A stretch of 64,000 bases of DNA from Astragalus membranaceus. Its lineage: Eukaryota > Streptophyta > Magnoliopsida > Fabales > Fabaceae. The DNA lies in NCBI GenBank assembly GCA_039519185.1, contig CM076849.1, positions 77,607,621-77,671,620 on the forward strand, written 5' to 3'. A program made the position numbers and the translations under genes. The notes beneath the pieces are model-generated. The model had not been told where the DNA came from, made no database searches, and saw nothing but the letters and a program-made list of their open reading frames with translations. This document shows, one piece after another, positions 12,471 through 22,622 of this stretch (positions within the stretch are counted from its first letter, which is position 1; each line of letters starts with the position of its first letter).

Positions 12471-12475
12471 TTGCC
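12471..12475. other. Target site duplication TTGCC (left) of element B
   Basis: TTGCC precedes the B LTR start (TGTAACGCCCC at 12476) and follows the B LTR end (GGTGTTACA at 47918). The related LTR at 53958 shows the unbroken form, TGTTGCCTCTTATAAC, near 55710. Confidence 0.85.
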
Positions 12476-13059
12476 TGTAACGCCCCAAAATTTAATTAAT
12501 TATTTAATTGAATTGTTTGGCAATTTAATTGGGAGAAATATAATGGAATAACTATATGTTAGTGTATGTAGACCTGTTATTAGTGTTAGGATTAGTAAAG
12601 GAGAGGTGTTAGGGAAAAAGCCCATGATTAAGTCGCATTAGCTAAGAAAAGCCAATAAAATTAAATAAAGTATAAATAAGAGAAATGTTAGGGTGTGCTC
12701 ATTTAGAAGGAACAAAATAAGAGGGGCCTTGGAGAGGAGGGCAAGGGCGCGACGTCCAAGAGAGAAAAAGAGGGAGAGAGCGACGCCAAAAGGAGAGAGG
12801 AGGCTAGGGTTTCGTGATCTTCTAAGGCTAGGGTTCGTGATCTTCTAAGGCTAAGGTAAGGGTGGGATTCAAGCCTTATAATGGGATATATGAATTACTT
12901 TATGTGGGGGTTAGGGTTTAATGATTGTCATATGTATGATCCTATATGTATTGAATGCCTTGTTGAATAATTATATTTGTGTGATTGATATTCCTATGCC
13001 CTAGAACTGTTATTGTATTTTGCCATGATCATGAGAAATTGAATTGGTTGCTGAAAGTG

Positions 13060-13800
13060 GCGCCCTGTCCCTAGGCGCCCTGTCACTGTTTTTGTTGTTG
13101 CTGAAAGTGGCGCCCCATCCCTAGGCGCCCAGTCCCTGTGTTGTTGCTGAAATTGGCGCCCTAGGCGCCCAGTTCCCGTTGTTGTTGCTGAAACTGGCGC
13201 CCTAGGCGCCCTGTGCTGGGTGTTTTGTTGCTTGCTAATAATGGCGCCCCATCCCTAGGCGCCATGCTCTATTTTTCTGTGTTACTGGTGTTGGCGCCCT
13301 GTCCTCAGGCGCCACACCCTAATTCTGTGCTGTTGTTGTTGGCACCCTGTCCCTATGCACCATACCTTATTTTGCTGTTGTTGCTGAAGGCGCCCTGTCC
13401 CTAGGCGCCTGTTCCTATTTATTGTTGTTGCATGTTGGCGCCCTGCCCCTAGGCGCCAATTCCTGTTTGATGTTGTTGCATGTTGGCGTCCTGTCCCTAG
13501 GCGCCAATTCCTGTTTGTTGTTGTTGCATGTTGGCGCCCTGCCCCTAGGCCCCAGTTCCTGTTTGATGTTGTTGCATGTGGGCGCCCTGTCCCTAGGCAC
13601 GAGTTCCTGTTTGATGTTGTTGCATGTCGGCGCCCTACCCCTAGGCGCCAGTTCCTGTTTGATGTTGTTGCATGTTGGCGCCTTGCCCCTAGGCGCCAGT
13701 TCCTGTTTATTGTTGTTGCATGTTGGCGCCCTGTCCCCAGGCGCCACACCCTATTACTTTGTTGCTGGTGTTGGCGCCCTGTCCCTAGGCGCCACACCCT
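13060..13800 (+). repeat. GGCGCC minisatellite (about 57-bp units)
   Basis: Units of the form GTTGTTGCATGTTGGCGCC, then CTGTCCCTAGGCGCC, then TTCCTGTTT repeat about 13 times, more diverged at the left. Each unit has two GGCGCC palindromes that can pair as a hairpin. The open frames across it come from the periodicity, not from a gene. Other copies of this LTR carry it at 31380-32030, 34600-35220, 44080-44638 and, inverted, 44639-45200. Confidence 0.85.
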
Positions 13801-13805
13801 AGTTC

Positions 13806-14190
13806 TGTGTTGCTGTTGCGGTGTTGCTGCTGCTGTGTTGCCGTTGCTGTGATGCTGTTGCTGTGATGCTGTTGCTATGCTGTTGTTGCTGTGTTGCTGT
13901 TGCTGTGTTGTTGTTGCTGTGTTGCTGTTGCTGTGTCGCTGTTGCTGTGGTGCTGTTGCTGTGTTGCTGTTGCTGTTGCTGTGCTACTATTGCTGTGTTT
14001 TTGTGGCTGTGCTGCTGTTGAAGTGTTGCTGTTGCTGTTGCTGTTGCTGGTGTTGCTGTTGGTGTCGTTGCTGCCGCTGTTGCTGTTGTTGTTGGTGCTG
14101 CTGTCGGTGTTGGCGGTGTTGCTGTTGTTGCCGCTGTTGCTGCCGTTGCTGTTGTTGTGGTTGGTGCTGCCCTGTTGCTGTTGTTGTCGC
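13806..14190 (+). repeat. Imperfect TGT/TGC trinucleotide array
   Basis: About 380 bp of GTTGCTGTTGCTGTG-type sequence, open in several frames on both strands (Gln/Thr-, Leu- or Cys-rich translations). It also occurs at 32040-32390 and, shortened, at 46566-46640. Low complexity, no gene claimed. Confidence 0.85.
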
Positions 14191-14898
14191 TGTGTCTGGC
14201 GCCTTGGGCGCCAAGGGCGCCAGTGTGGCTGGCCGGTTGTGTTGCTTGGCGCAGTGGGCGCCAACGGTGGTTGCCCAAATGTGAATTTCACGATTGTTAT
14301 TTAAAATGATGTTGAATATGTGATTAGGCCCAAAGTTGCCAAAAGGTTGAAAGTTGCTAAAATATTGCGATGTTGCCAGAATGTTGAAAATTGCTAAGTT
14401 GTAAATTGTGACGACGAAGGTTGTACGAAGACGAATTTGCCTCTATTCATTGGCAGGTGATGTGTTGTAGGCCTACGGCCAATGTTGCTTTCCGATGTTG
14501 TTGCGTTGCTATGTAACCGTTGTTATTTGTTTGTGCATTTACATAGCGTCGCATGCATAGCATATTTTTACGATGGAGCTATGCTCAAACCACGATGGCC
14601 TGGATTGGCAAACCACGACGACGATGTTGCGATGTTGATACCCCTATTTACGGGCTTGAATTATGGTACCACATGCATTATAGGGCGGTGGTCTTGAGTC
14701 GAGTCGCATTTTGCATTCATGTTGCATATTTATGCGATTGAAATGATTTTGACTGTTGTGACGTAATGACCTGACCGTTGTGATATGATGATGTTGACTG
14801 CTGTGAAATGATGATTTGATGACCCATTTGTATTTTGTTGAGGGTACCGTTGATGACCCGTTTGTATTTTGTTGAGGGTACCGCTGATGGCCCATTTG

Positions 14899-14903
14899 CA
14901 TAT
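14899..14903. other. Target site duplication CATAT (left) of element C
   Basis: CATAT is present before 14904 and again at 28423-28427. The uninterrupted site TTTGCATATTTAAG is present in another copy of this LTR at about 47352-47365. Confidence 0.95.
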
Positions 14904-15268
14904 TGTTGCACCCCGAAAAATCCCCGGTTGGGGTTTCTCAATGTACAACGTGGAAAAATTTGGAGCCGCCACCAATATTTTAATTTTAAGACCAAAACAT
15001 TGAAAAAGGGTCTTTTGAACAAAGCGGATGGTCTTTTGAAACTAGAGATATAGGTTCGGGGGTCGATTACGCGCGAGGAAGGTGTTAGCACCGCGCACGT
15101 CCTTTCTACCGAAAGGGAACCTCTAATTAAATGTGTGGTTTTAACGTTTGATTTGAAAAATACCTAGATTTGCCTATTTATTTCTTATTTGGAGATGAAT
15201 GGGAAAACTTTTAATGAAAATATTATTTTTGGTGAAAAAGGGGGAAAAAGGTTTTTTTAGAAAAAAGT

Positions 15269-15801
15269 GCTTGACGGGACATGGCCCGCTCCTACGTATC
15301 TCCCGGTGCGATGGAGAATTCAAAGCTACGTAGTTCTTGGTTGAAAATGTTTGTGTGTTGGTGTTTTTTAATATAGGGGTCTTAGGATTGCGTGAACTGT
15401 GTTGAAGGACCACTGGGGGTCTGAAGGGCCGCTGGGGGCTGAAGGAGCGCTGGGGCTCTGAAGGACCACAGTTCACTTATCCTAAAACGATGATTAACCC
15501 GGCCGTAAGACCGACTTAATCCCCTACTTTAAAAATAAGATTTTTGATTTTTTTGTTTTATGAAAGAGATGTGTTTGTATTTTTTAATTTAGAAATTGTT
15601 TACTTTTGCGCTTGACAGGGGCGTGCCCCTGCTCCTACGTATCTCCGGGTAGAGAATCAAAGGCGACGTAGTTCTAGTTTCTTTCGAAAATAATTGTTGA
15701 AAACTTATTGTGAAAATGATTTTTATTTGTTATGCTTGACGGGATGTGACCCGCTCCTACGTATCTCCTGGTGCGATGGAGAATTCAAAGCTACGTAGTT
15801 C
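15269..15801. repeat. TACGTA structured units 1-3 of the LTR of C
   Basis: Units at 15269-15337, 15611-15675 and 15735-15801 share a frame: CTTGAC, short hairpin, CTCCTACGTAT, second hairpin, CAAAG, ACGTAGTTCT. Hairpin 1 reads CGGG...CCCG or CAGGGG...CCCCTG. Hairpin 2 is TCTCC...GGAGA in units 1 and 3 and more compact in unit 2. A fourth unit is at 17251-17311 and a fifth, internal, at 23515-23581. Copies in the other LTR are at 25162-25694 and 27144-27204. From memory, similar ACGTAG words recur in plant Tat-lineage elements. Confidence 0.7.
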
Positions 15802-15857
15802 TAAGGCTTTGGTTTTGAAAAGGTTTTTGTTTTGTTCTTTTTGGTGAGTTTTCGCAA

Positions 15858-16147
15858 TAGGACGAGCATTAATGAGTGATTAAACTAACAAAGGCTATGG
15901 GTAATCACTGCTAAATACTCAAAAAGAGTTGTTACCTCTAGTCAGACGAACAAAGGCTCTGATTGACTATTAGTAACGACTTGTTTTTATTATATTTTCG
16001 AAAAGGTTTTCGAAGTAGGACGAGCATTAGCGAATGATTAAACTAACAAAGGTTATGGGTAATCATCGCTAAGTACTCATGTAAATTTGAAGAGCGTTCA
16101 TAGAGATCAAACTAACAAAGGTTATGGGTGACCTCCACTACTTGCTT
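15858..16147. repeat. Hairpin units with conserved AACAAAGG loop, group 1
   Basis: Four units near 15862-15921, 15927-15983, 16018-16078 and 16090-16147. Each has two complementary arms of about 17 bp around a loop of the type AACTAACAAAGGCTATGG or ACGAACAAAGGCTCTGA. Arms differ between units but remain complementary within a unit. The other LTR has the same at 25751-26040. Confidence 0.65.
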
Positions 16148-16874
16148 ATTTTTGTTTATTGAAAATGCTTTGAAAATTAATTGGTTTGGAAAAGAGTTTT
16201 TAGAAAATAAATAAATCATTTTCAATCGAAATCTATGTCCAAAACCAAATGAAAAATGAATGAATGAAGTTCAAACATATTCAACTAATCAAGCAATCAT
16301 GAACATGTTGATCATCAACTAAGATTAAGCATGCCAATATAATCAAGAGATTTAATTGTTAAAGGTGCAAGACAAAGTTCTCAAAACAATTGTGTTTGTG
16401 TGTGAAGGAGAATTGCTACACAAGTTGGAAGCAATCTCAAGAGGGGCACATATACCTCTATGCTACACATGTTGGTAGTCTTATAAGGGCACATGATTGT
16501 GTAAAAGGGTTTGTGCACAATTAAGTCAAGACATTCAAATGGCATCAAGAACAAAGGAATACAATTGATCATAGGCATGGAGTATTCTAGGTTAGGTGAA
16601 TGAACATGTGAGCAATGATGCATGATTTGGCAAGCATGTGAATGCATGAGCATACAAGAATGAATGCATGAATGAGTAGACAGGAGGATGCATGAGCATA
16701 CAAGAATGCATGAGCATTTGAGTATGATTACGTTTATTATGCAAGGCATAAATACTTGAGAATGCATGAGAGTGTCGCATGAAGATGCATGAGGGTGAAA
16801 ATGTTTTGGTAAAAGGTTTAGGTAAGAAAGTGGTAAAATGTTTTTGGGTTTTTATCTTTTTTAGTGAGTTTTTT

Positions 16875-17175
16875 GAAATATGACGAGCATTAGCAAATGA
16901 TTAAACTAGCAGAGGCTATGATGAATCACTATTAAATACTCAAAAAAGAGAGAGTTGTACCGCTAGTCAAACGAACAAAGGTTCTGATGGACTATTGATA
17001 ACAACTCGTTTTTATTATCTTTTTGAAAGTGATTTTCGAAAAAGATTGATTTGCACAATGATCAAACTAACAAAGGTTATGATGGACCATCGTTTATTAT
17101 TCTTATGAGAAAAAGACATTGTCGCCAATAGCTAAACGAACAGAGGCTCTGATGAGCTATTAGCAACAATGGGTT
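16875..17175. repeat. Hairpin units with conserved AACAAAGG loop, group 2
   Basis: Units near 16880-16940, 16948-17007, 17046-17102 and 17115-17172. In the last, arm CATTGTCGCCAATAGCT pairs with AGCTATTAGCAACAATG, with two changed positions that are G-T pairs. Related single unit in the internal region near 24205-24255. Second LTR copy: 26768-27068. Confidence 0.65.
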
Positions 17176-17250
17176 GGAAAATGATTCTTTTTGTTTGTTT
17201 TTATGAAAATAATTTGTTTATGGGGATGAAAAGGATTTTTATTTGTTGCG

Positions 17251-17311
17251 CTTGACGAGAACGTGGCTCGCTCCTACGTATCCCGAACGGGAATCAAAGC
17301 GACGTAGTTCT
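17251..17311. repeat. TACGTA structured unit 4 of the LTR of C
   Basis: Here hairpin 1 reads CGAG...CTCG instead of CGGG...CCCG and hairpin 2 reads TCCCG...CGGGA. These paired changes keep the stems. Repeated in the other LTR at 27144-27204. Confidence 0.7.
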
Positions 17312-17786
17312 GAGAAAAGAATGTTTTTTTTTGAAAAGGTTTGAAAGGAGAGGTTGAATCATCTGAGACCATCTTCACCACTTAGAAAATGATGCACTAG
17401 GCACAAGTGGGAATCATGTGGTTCATCATCAACAAGGACACTACAGCTAAATTAAATCACATAGGGCAATCTTGGCATGGATCAGAATGATTGAATTTTA
17501 ACAAATATAAAAACAGAAATACCTCTGATGAAGGCAGATATTACAGATCTGAAGAACAAAAATGAAGCGGAGAACTGGAAAATGAGATTTGCGAGAGTTG
17601 TCTTCCCAGATCTTGTGAAAATGTTTCTGGAGCAATTCTTCTCAGATCTTAAAAAATGTGTGTAGCAATTCTTCTCCCTGATCTTGTGAGCTGTGTCTGT
17701 TTTTCTGACCCTGTGAAGTTTTTCCCTGTCCTGTGAGATCTCCTCTCCATGAGATGTGTGCCTCCCCAAAATGTGATTTGAGGCTG

Positions 17787-17798
17787 CCTATTTATAGG
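17787..17798 (-). promoter_or_regulatory. TATA-like box in LTR of C
   Basis: The minus strand reads CCTATAAATAGG, the same 12 bases as in the copia LTRs of this window. It lies just downstream of the ATCGAT array. Confidence 0.65.
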
Positions 17799-17842
17799 CT
17801 TAGAGAGTAAAAAATTTTTTTAAAACATTTATGGCAAGGATG

Positions 17843-18270
17843 AATCGATTATTTGAGCCTTTGGAAATGTGCAGGAATCGATTCTTTATTTTTTGAAATG
17901 ACAAGAATCGATTATATGGCCTATGGAAAATGGTAGGAATCGATTTTCAGGACATTTGGAGATCCTGAAAATCGATTCTGTGGTCTTTGGAAACATGTAG
18001 GAATCGATTCTTTATTTTTGGAAATGATGGGAATCGATTGTATGGCCTATGGAAAAAGGAGGAATCGATTTTCACCTCTTTAAAATGGCCTGAAAATCGA
18101 TTTCAAGGCCTATGAAAGGAGAGGGAAATCGATTTTCAGGACATATATAATAGGTGAAAATCGATTCCATGTTTAGTTAAAGCAATGAGGAATCGATTCA
18201 TGGCCTATGGAAGAGCTTAAAAATCGATTTTCAAGACCTATGCAACATACTATAAATCGATTCTTGGCTT
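17843..18270 (-). promoter_or_regulatory. Phased ATCGAT palindrome array, left LTR of C
   Basis: Same array as described at 27737-28155, shifted by 9893 bp. It has fourteen ATCGAT cores at 31-33-bp intervals, with spacers rich in GGCCTATGGAAA. The word AGGAATCGATTTTCAGGACA is also found in the copia LTR at 4343-4375. Confidence 0.65.
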
Positions 18271-18517
18271 AGAAATCAATTCTTGTTTTCCAAAAAAATG
18301 CTTTTAGGTCCTTGCCATACATGCATAAAATGTTTTTCAAAGTTTGCCATGCATGCATAACGTATTTTCAAAACCCTAGTTTCTTAAAAAGTGCATTCTA
18401 TCCCTAAGAATGATTCCAACAACTTTGGAGCGGTTTCTAGGATTCAAAATGCAATGCATAATTTATTTTTATTTTTTTGTGGAGAAAATTAGGGTTTTGA
18501 CCTAAGCCGGACAAAAT

Positions 18518-18542
18518 TGGGGTATGACAGCTGCCCCTCTTT
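18518..18542 (-). other. Polypurine tract / 3' LTR junction of element C
   Basis: The minus strand reads AAAGAGGGGCAGC and then LTR start TGTCATACCCC. This fixes the orientation of the element as minus. Confidence 0.8.
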
Positions 18543-18828
18543 ATTTGGATTTTGACAAGAAATATGAATTGCGCAGGACATATTTCGAGGCAAAATAGAA
18601 ATAAAGAATTCAGAAATTATACCGATTTTGTCTGCTTAGGGAAACCCGAATTTTCCTCTTTTCTTTTTCTATATTTAAATGAAATGCCCGCCCTCAAAAA
18701 GCAGGAAATAAAGCTATAAAGAAAGCAGCAAAGAAAATAACTTGGATGGACACTTGGGTCCTGAAGGGATGCTTGGATCCTGAATGAACACTGGGGTTCT
18801 GAAGGGACGCTGGGGTCCTGAATTCGGA

Positions 18829-19480
18829 GGTTGCCTAAAAACCTTCTAACGGACTCTTGTTGAGTCCGAGCTTTGGGATGGCCTTCTCGAGCGGCCGATC
18901 AACATCAGGTCCGGAACTGATTTGATCAAAGGATGTCCATTATGCCTTAGGTTGACATAACTAATCCGAAGGACTTGACGAAGTCTGATGGATCCATTGC
19001 GTGCTCGTACACAATGTTGTGATCTGTGGAAGGAGTTCACTAACTCGGTGGGAGTTCACTAACTCTGTGGGAGTTCACTAACTCTGTGTTGAGGGAGTTT
19101 ACTAACTTAGGGTTGATGGAGTTTACTAACTCGGGGTTGATGATTTTCTAAAGGAGCACTAGGGCTCTGAAGGACCACTCGGGGTCTGGAAGGCTGCCTA
19201 AAACCTTTTAACGGACTCTTGTCGAGTCCGAGCTCTGGGGGGGTGGCCTTTTCGAGCGACCGATCAACATCAGGTCCGGAACTGATTTGATCAATGGATT
19301 TACGCTATGCCTTAGGCTGACACAACTAATCCGAAGGACTTGACGAAGTCTGATGGATCCATTGCGTGCTCGTACACAATGTTGTGATCTGGATTGATGG
19401 AGTTCACTAACTCTGGGTTGATGGAGTTTACTAACTCTGGGTTGATGGAGTTTACTAACTCTGGGTTGAGACTATCTAGT
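18829..19480. repeat. Diverged ~360-bp tandem duplication in element C
   Basis: The block starting GGACTCTTGTTGAGTCCGAG (18852) recurs at about 19213 with a few changes. Between and after them are three- to four-fold repeats of GGAGTTCACTAACTCTG / GGAGTTTACTAACTCTG. Non-coding, in the 3' untranslated side of the element. Confidence 0.75.
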
Positions 19481-19941
19481 CTGAGGTAACTTCTATCTTG
19501 ACAGGTACATGAAATGCATACACTTGAATGCATATGAATGCAATGATTGACTTTGGTGGGATGCCTTTTCTGTTTGATTTTTCTCTTCTTTTCCTTTTGT
19601 TATTCTTTCGCTCTTCTGAGATGCGAATTTGAAGGCGTAATGTACTGTTTGATGCCATGGAGTGATGACTGGTATGAATGATATGTGAAAATGATGAATG
19701 ATGTGAAAATGTTGTGTTCTTTTATGTTCCGTCTTCTGTGATTTTCTTCTCTCCTTTCTTATTTGCCCCCCTTTTTTTTTCTTTTTTTTTCTATGGAATG
19801 CAGATATCTATGTAAATGGAGTATGAATGTATGTTATGCACAGTGTATGTGATGTGATGATTTCAATGGAATGATGGATGCTATGAGATGCTATTTTTGA
19901 TTTTCTTCCTTTTTATTTTGGTTAAGGATCAACACTTCAAG

Positions 19942-20737
19942 TGCCTACAAGGTAAACATCCTAATCCCCAAGGATTAAGGTGAGCACCAAAGCCTTACAA
20001 GATAACAACCTAATCCCTAAGGATCCAGGCGAGCACTGAAGCCCTACAAGATGACAACCTAATCCCTGAGGATCCAGGCGAGCACTGAAGCCCTACAAGA
20101 TAACAACCTAATCCCTGAGGATCCAGGCGAGCACTGAAGCCCTACAAGATAACAACCTAATCCCTAAGGATCCAGGCGAGCACTGAAGCCCTACAAAATA
20201 ACAACCTAATCCCTAAGGATCCAGGCGAGCACTAAAGCCCTACAAAATAACAACCTAATCCCTAAGGATCCAGGCGAGCACTAAAGCCCTACAAGATAAC
20301 AACCTAATCCCTAAGGATCCAGGCGAGCACTAAAGCCCTACAAGATAACAACCTAATCCCTAAGGATCCAGGCGAGCACTAAAGCCCTACAAGATAACAA
20401 CCTAATCCCTAAGGATCCAGGCGAGCACTAAAGCCCTACAAGCTAACAACCTAATCCCTAAGGATCCAGGCGAGCACTAAAGCCCTACAAGATAACAACC
20501 TAATCCCTAAGGATCCAGGCGAGCACTAAAGCCCTACAAGATAACAACCTAATCCCTAAGGATCCAGGCGAGCACTAAAGCCCTACAAGATAACAACCTA
20601 ATCCCTAAGGATCCAGGCGAGCACTAAAGCCCTACAAGATAACAACCTAATCCCTAAGGATCCAGGCGAGCACTAAAGCCCTACAAGATAACAACCTAAT
20701 CCCTAAGGATCCAGGCGAGCACTAAAGCCCTACAAGC
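19942..20737. repeat. 49-bp tandem array (about 16 units) inside element C
   Basis: Head-to-tail units of exactly 49 bp, for example CTACAAGATAACAACCTAAT then CCCTAAGGATCCAGGCGAGC then ACTAAAGCC. Left units are diverged (GTGAGCACCAAAG, GATGACAACC) and the right ten or so are almost identical. It lies 1.4-2.2 kb from the 3' LTR on the minus strand. The 3' untranslated region of Tat/Ogre elements is a known source of tandem repeats that can expand into satellites. Confidence 0.92.
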
Positions 20738-22109
20738 GGCCGACTTTAGGCGACCCCTTCATGTGTTGAGATAGCTGGTTAAAGAATTTTTCCTATTTGT
20801 CTTCTTGCTATGTGAGGATGCAAATGCAATACTTTGATGCCTGATATGAAATGGTTGATTGGGAAACATAGGCATCTTGGATGACATGCGATGAATGCAT
20901 GAAATGTGAATGTGAATATGATGTGAAATGTTTGGATGCAAATGTTATGACACGGGATGACGTGTTTTTGCTTTTATGATGTAATGCTTTGATGCTTGAT
21001 GGAATGAGATGGAAAATGTTTTTGCTTTTATGAAATGATGATGTTGGCACGATGCAAAATGGAACGCCTAAATGCATGAGGCGAAAAATAGGATATGAAT
21101 GATGAAACATTTTTGTGATGATGAGATGCAAGACTTTGAATGCAAGGAGTTGAGATGATTATTGACCATTTTGTTGAGAAAAAGAATGGAATTTGATTCA
21201 AACTCCGGTGTTCTCAAGATTTTATTTACAAACAAGCTCACTTGTTTTCTCTTCCTTTCAATGACGACTGAATCTTAAATATCGCATGACTAACTTGTGT
21301 TCTCTCTCTTTGAAGCATTATCTAGTAAGCATGCATAGGGGTGCAAATGTGAATGAGTGAGTCCGTTAACTTGGGATTGGTTTATGGCATGGACGTTTAT
21401 GGCAAGTGAAGGAATGACCGACATGGCTATTGCCGAAGCTTGTGAGGGATCAAGAGATACAAGATTGCCCCAATTCAGGTTTTTGATGAGTGAATGGTTT
21501 GCCCCTGTCTAGCGGTGACAACAAACTAGGGGCGTAGAAGATGATGAATTGGGAACGCTTCGGTTCATGGGATGAAAGCTGGAATGAAAGGGGTTTTGCT
21601 TCAACCCATAGAGTTTGATGTTGCCCCAGTCATAACAAAGACAAAGCTGCCCCAATCAGAATGACAAGGTCTTGTTTAGGATAGTGAGTTGAGAAATTGC
21701 CCCGGTGAGGTTTTTATGGGAATGAATGAGGTGAATGGGAATGGGCTTGCCCCACTCCAGACTTGGTGACTATGAATGAAAGGCTTGCCCCCGTTTGGTG
21801 GTATTGACAATTGGAGTGAAAGGGCAGATATGCGGGAACTGGCGTCAAGGATAACATCTGGTGAAAGGATGAATGACATAGGATGGACGCTGAACATGCT
21901 TTCCCAAGACTAGGGTGGATGGGTGGTGAAGAGAATGCCCCAACTTCTAGATCTGAGTGGTGTCCTCAGTGTAAATCTTTGGTTCTCTATGAATGCCTTG
22001 ACTTTGGTAATTTGGTGATCACTAAACCTTGTTTTAATGCATCTTGAATGTGCTTTGGAGTGAAAGTCCCTCTTTTTATTTTGTCAGCTTTCTTTTTTCT
22101 GACTGTTTG

Positions 22110-22157
<48 letters not shown>

Positions 22158-22583
22158 AGCAAACACATTGTAAACAGATAAGCTTATTCGTCCTAAGATT
22201 AAAATTTGAGTGAACAAAAGCAACCGGTCATTGGACTTTTCGGGATTGTGGTGTTTTGTGGAGGAAGGAGGGTTAGGCTTAATGCAGTGTTTGAGGCTAG
22301 CGGGAGGGTGAGTTTTGTTCGGCGTTTGATTGACGGTTAATGGTCTATGAGGAAGATGGTTATTGGGCTTGTTGGGGCTCTGTTAAGGCAAATTCATGTC
22401 TCAGGGTAGAATGACTAAGGGGTTTGATGTTGAAGCCAAAGGGAGTGTTTGCGGTTTATGGAAGGAGGGGTGTATGGGAATGATGAAGTGTTTGAAGGTT
22501 TATTTAGACAAGGATCTCTTGTACTTTGTGGTAACATGTACCAACTCACCATTTTGTTTTGGGGTTTTCATTTTTTTGAATCC

Positions 22584-22622
<39 letters not shown>

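Larger units (their letters stand above)
10804..12475 (+). repeat. Element A, 5' LTR, left part
   Basis: Begins TGTAACATCCC and breaks at 12475 where element B is inserted. The remainder of the LTR resumes at 47924, giving about 2.2 kb in all. The left segment has a purine-rich leader (11050-11150), a TCGCGA palindrome cassette (about 11735-11850), the conserved block CGATATCTTTTGATCCGG and a CACCGG...CCGGTG hairpin near 12409-12451. Confidence 0.85.
12476..14903 (+). repeat. Element B, 5' LTR, left part
   Basis: Starts TGTAACGCCCCAAAATTT. It is interrupted by element C at 14903, and the rest is 28428-28985. Reconstructed length is about 2.99 kb. It contains the GGCGCC minisatellite and the TGC/TGT microsatellite. 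Confidence 0.9.
14904..18529 (-). repeat. Element C, 3' LTR (minus-strand sense)
   Basis: Plus-strand ends are TGTTGCACCCC and GGGTATGACA. It contains an ATCGAT array (17843-18270), a TATA-like box (17787-17798), four structured TACGTA units and two groups of hairpin units with the AACAAAGG loop. Open frames inside it are identical between the two LTRs only because the LTRs are, and show no known protein similarity. Confidence 0.9.

Noticed and set aside
13282..14304. Overlapping long open frames on both strands (also 31584-32518, 34953-35243, 44372-44898)
   Set aside because: They run through the GGCGCC minisatellite and the TGC/TGT array. The period makes all frames open and the translations are simple repeats.
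16381..16767. 128-codon minus-strand frame, identical at 26274-26660
   Set aside because: Lies inside the LTRs of C and is duplicated with them. Its Met/His/Cys-rich content comes from ATGCATGAGCAT repeats.
19942..20737. CRISPR-like regular array
   Set aside because: Units are joined head to tail with no unique spacers, inside a plant retrotransposon.
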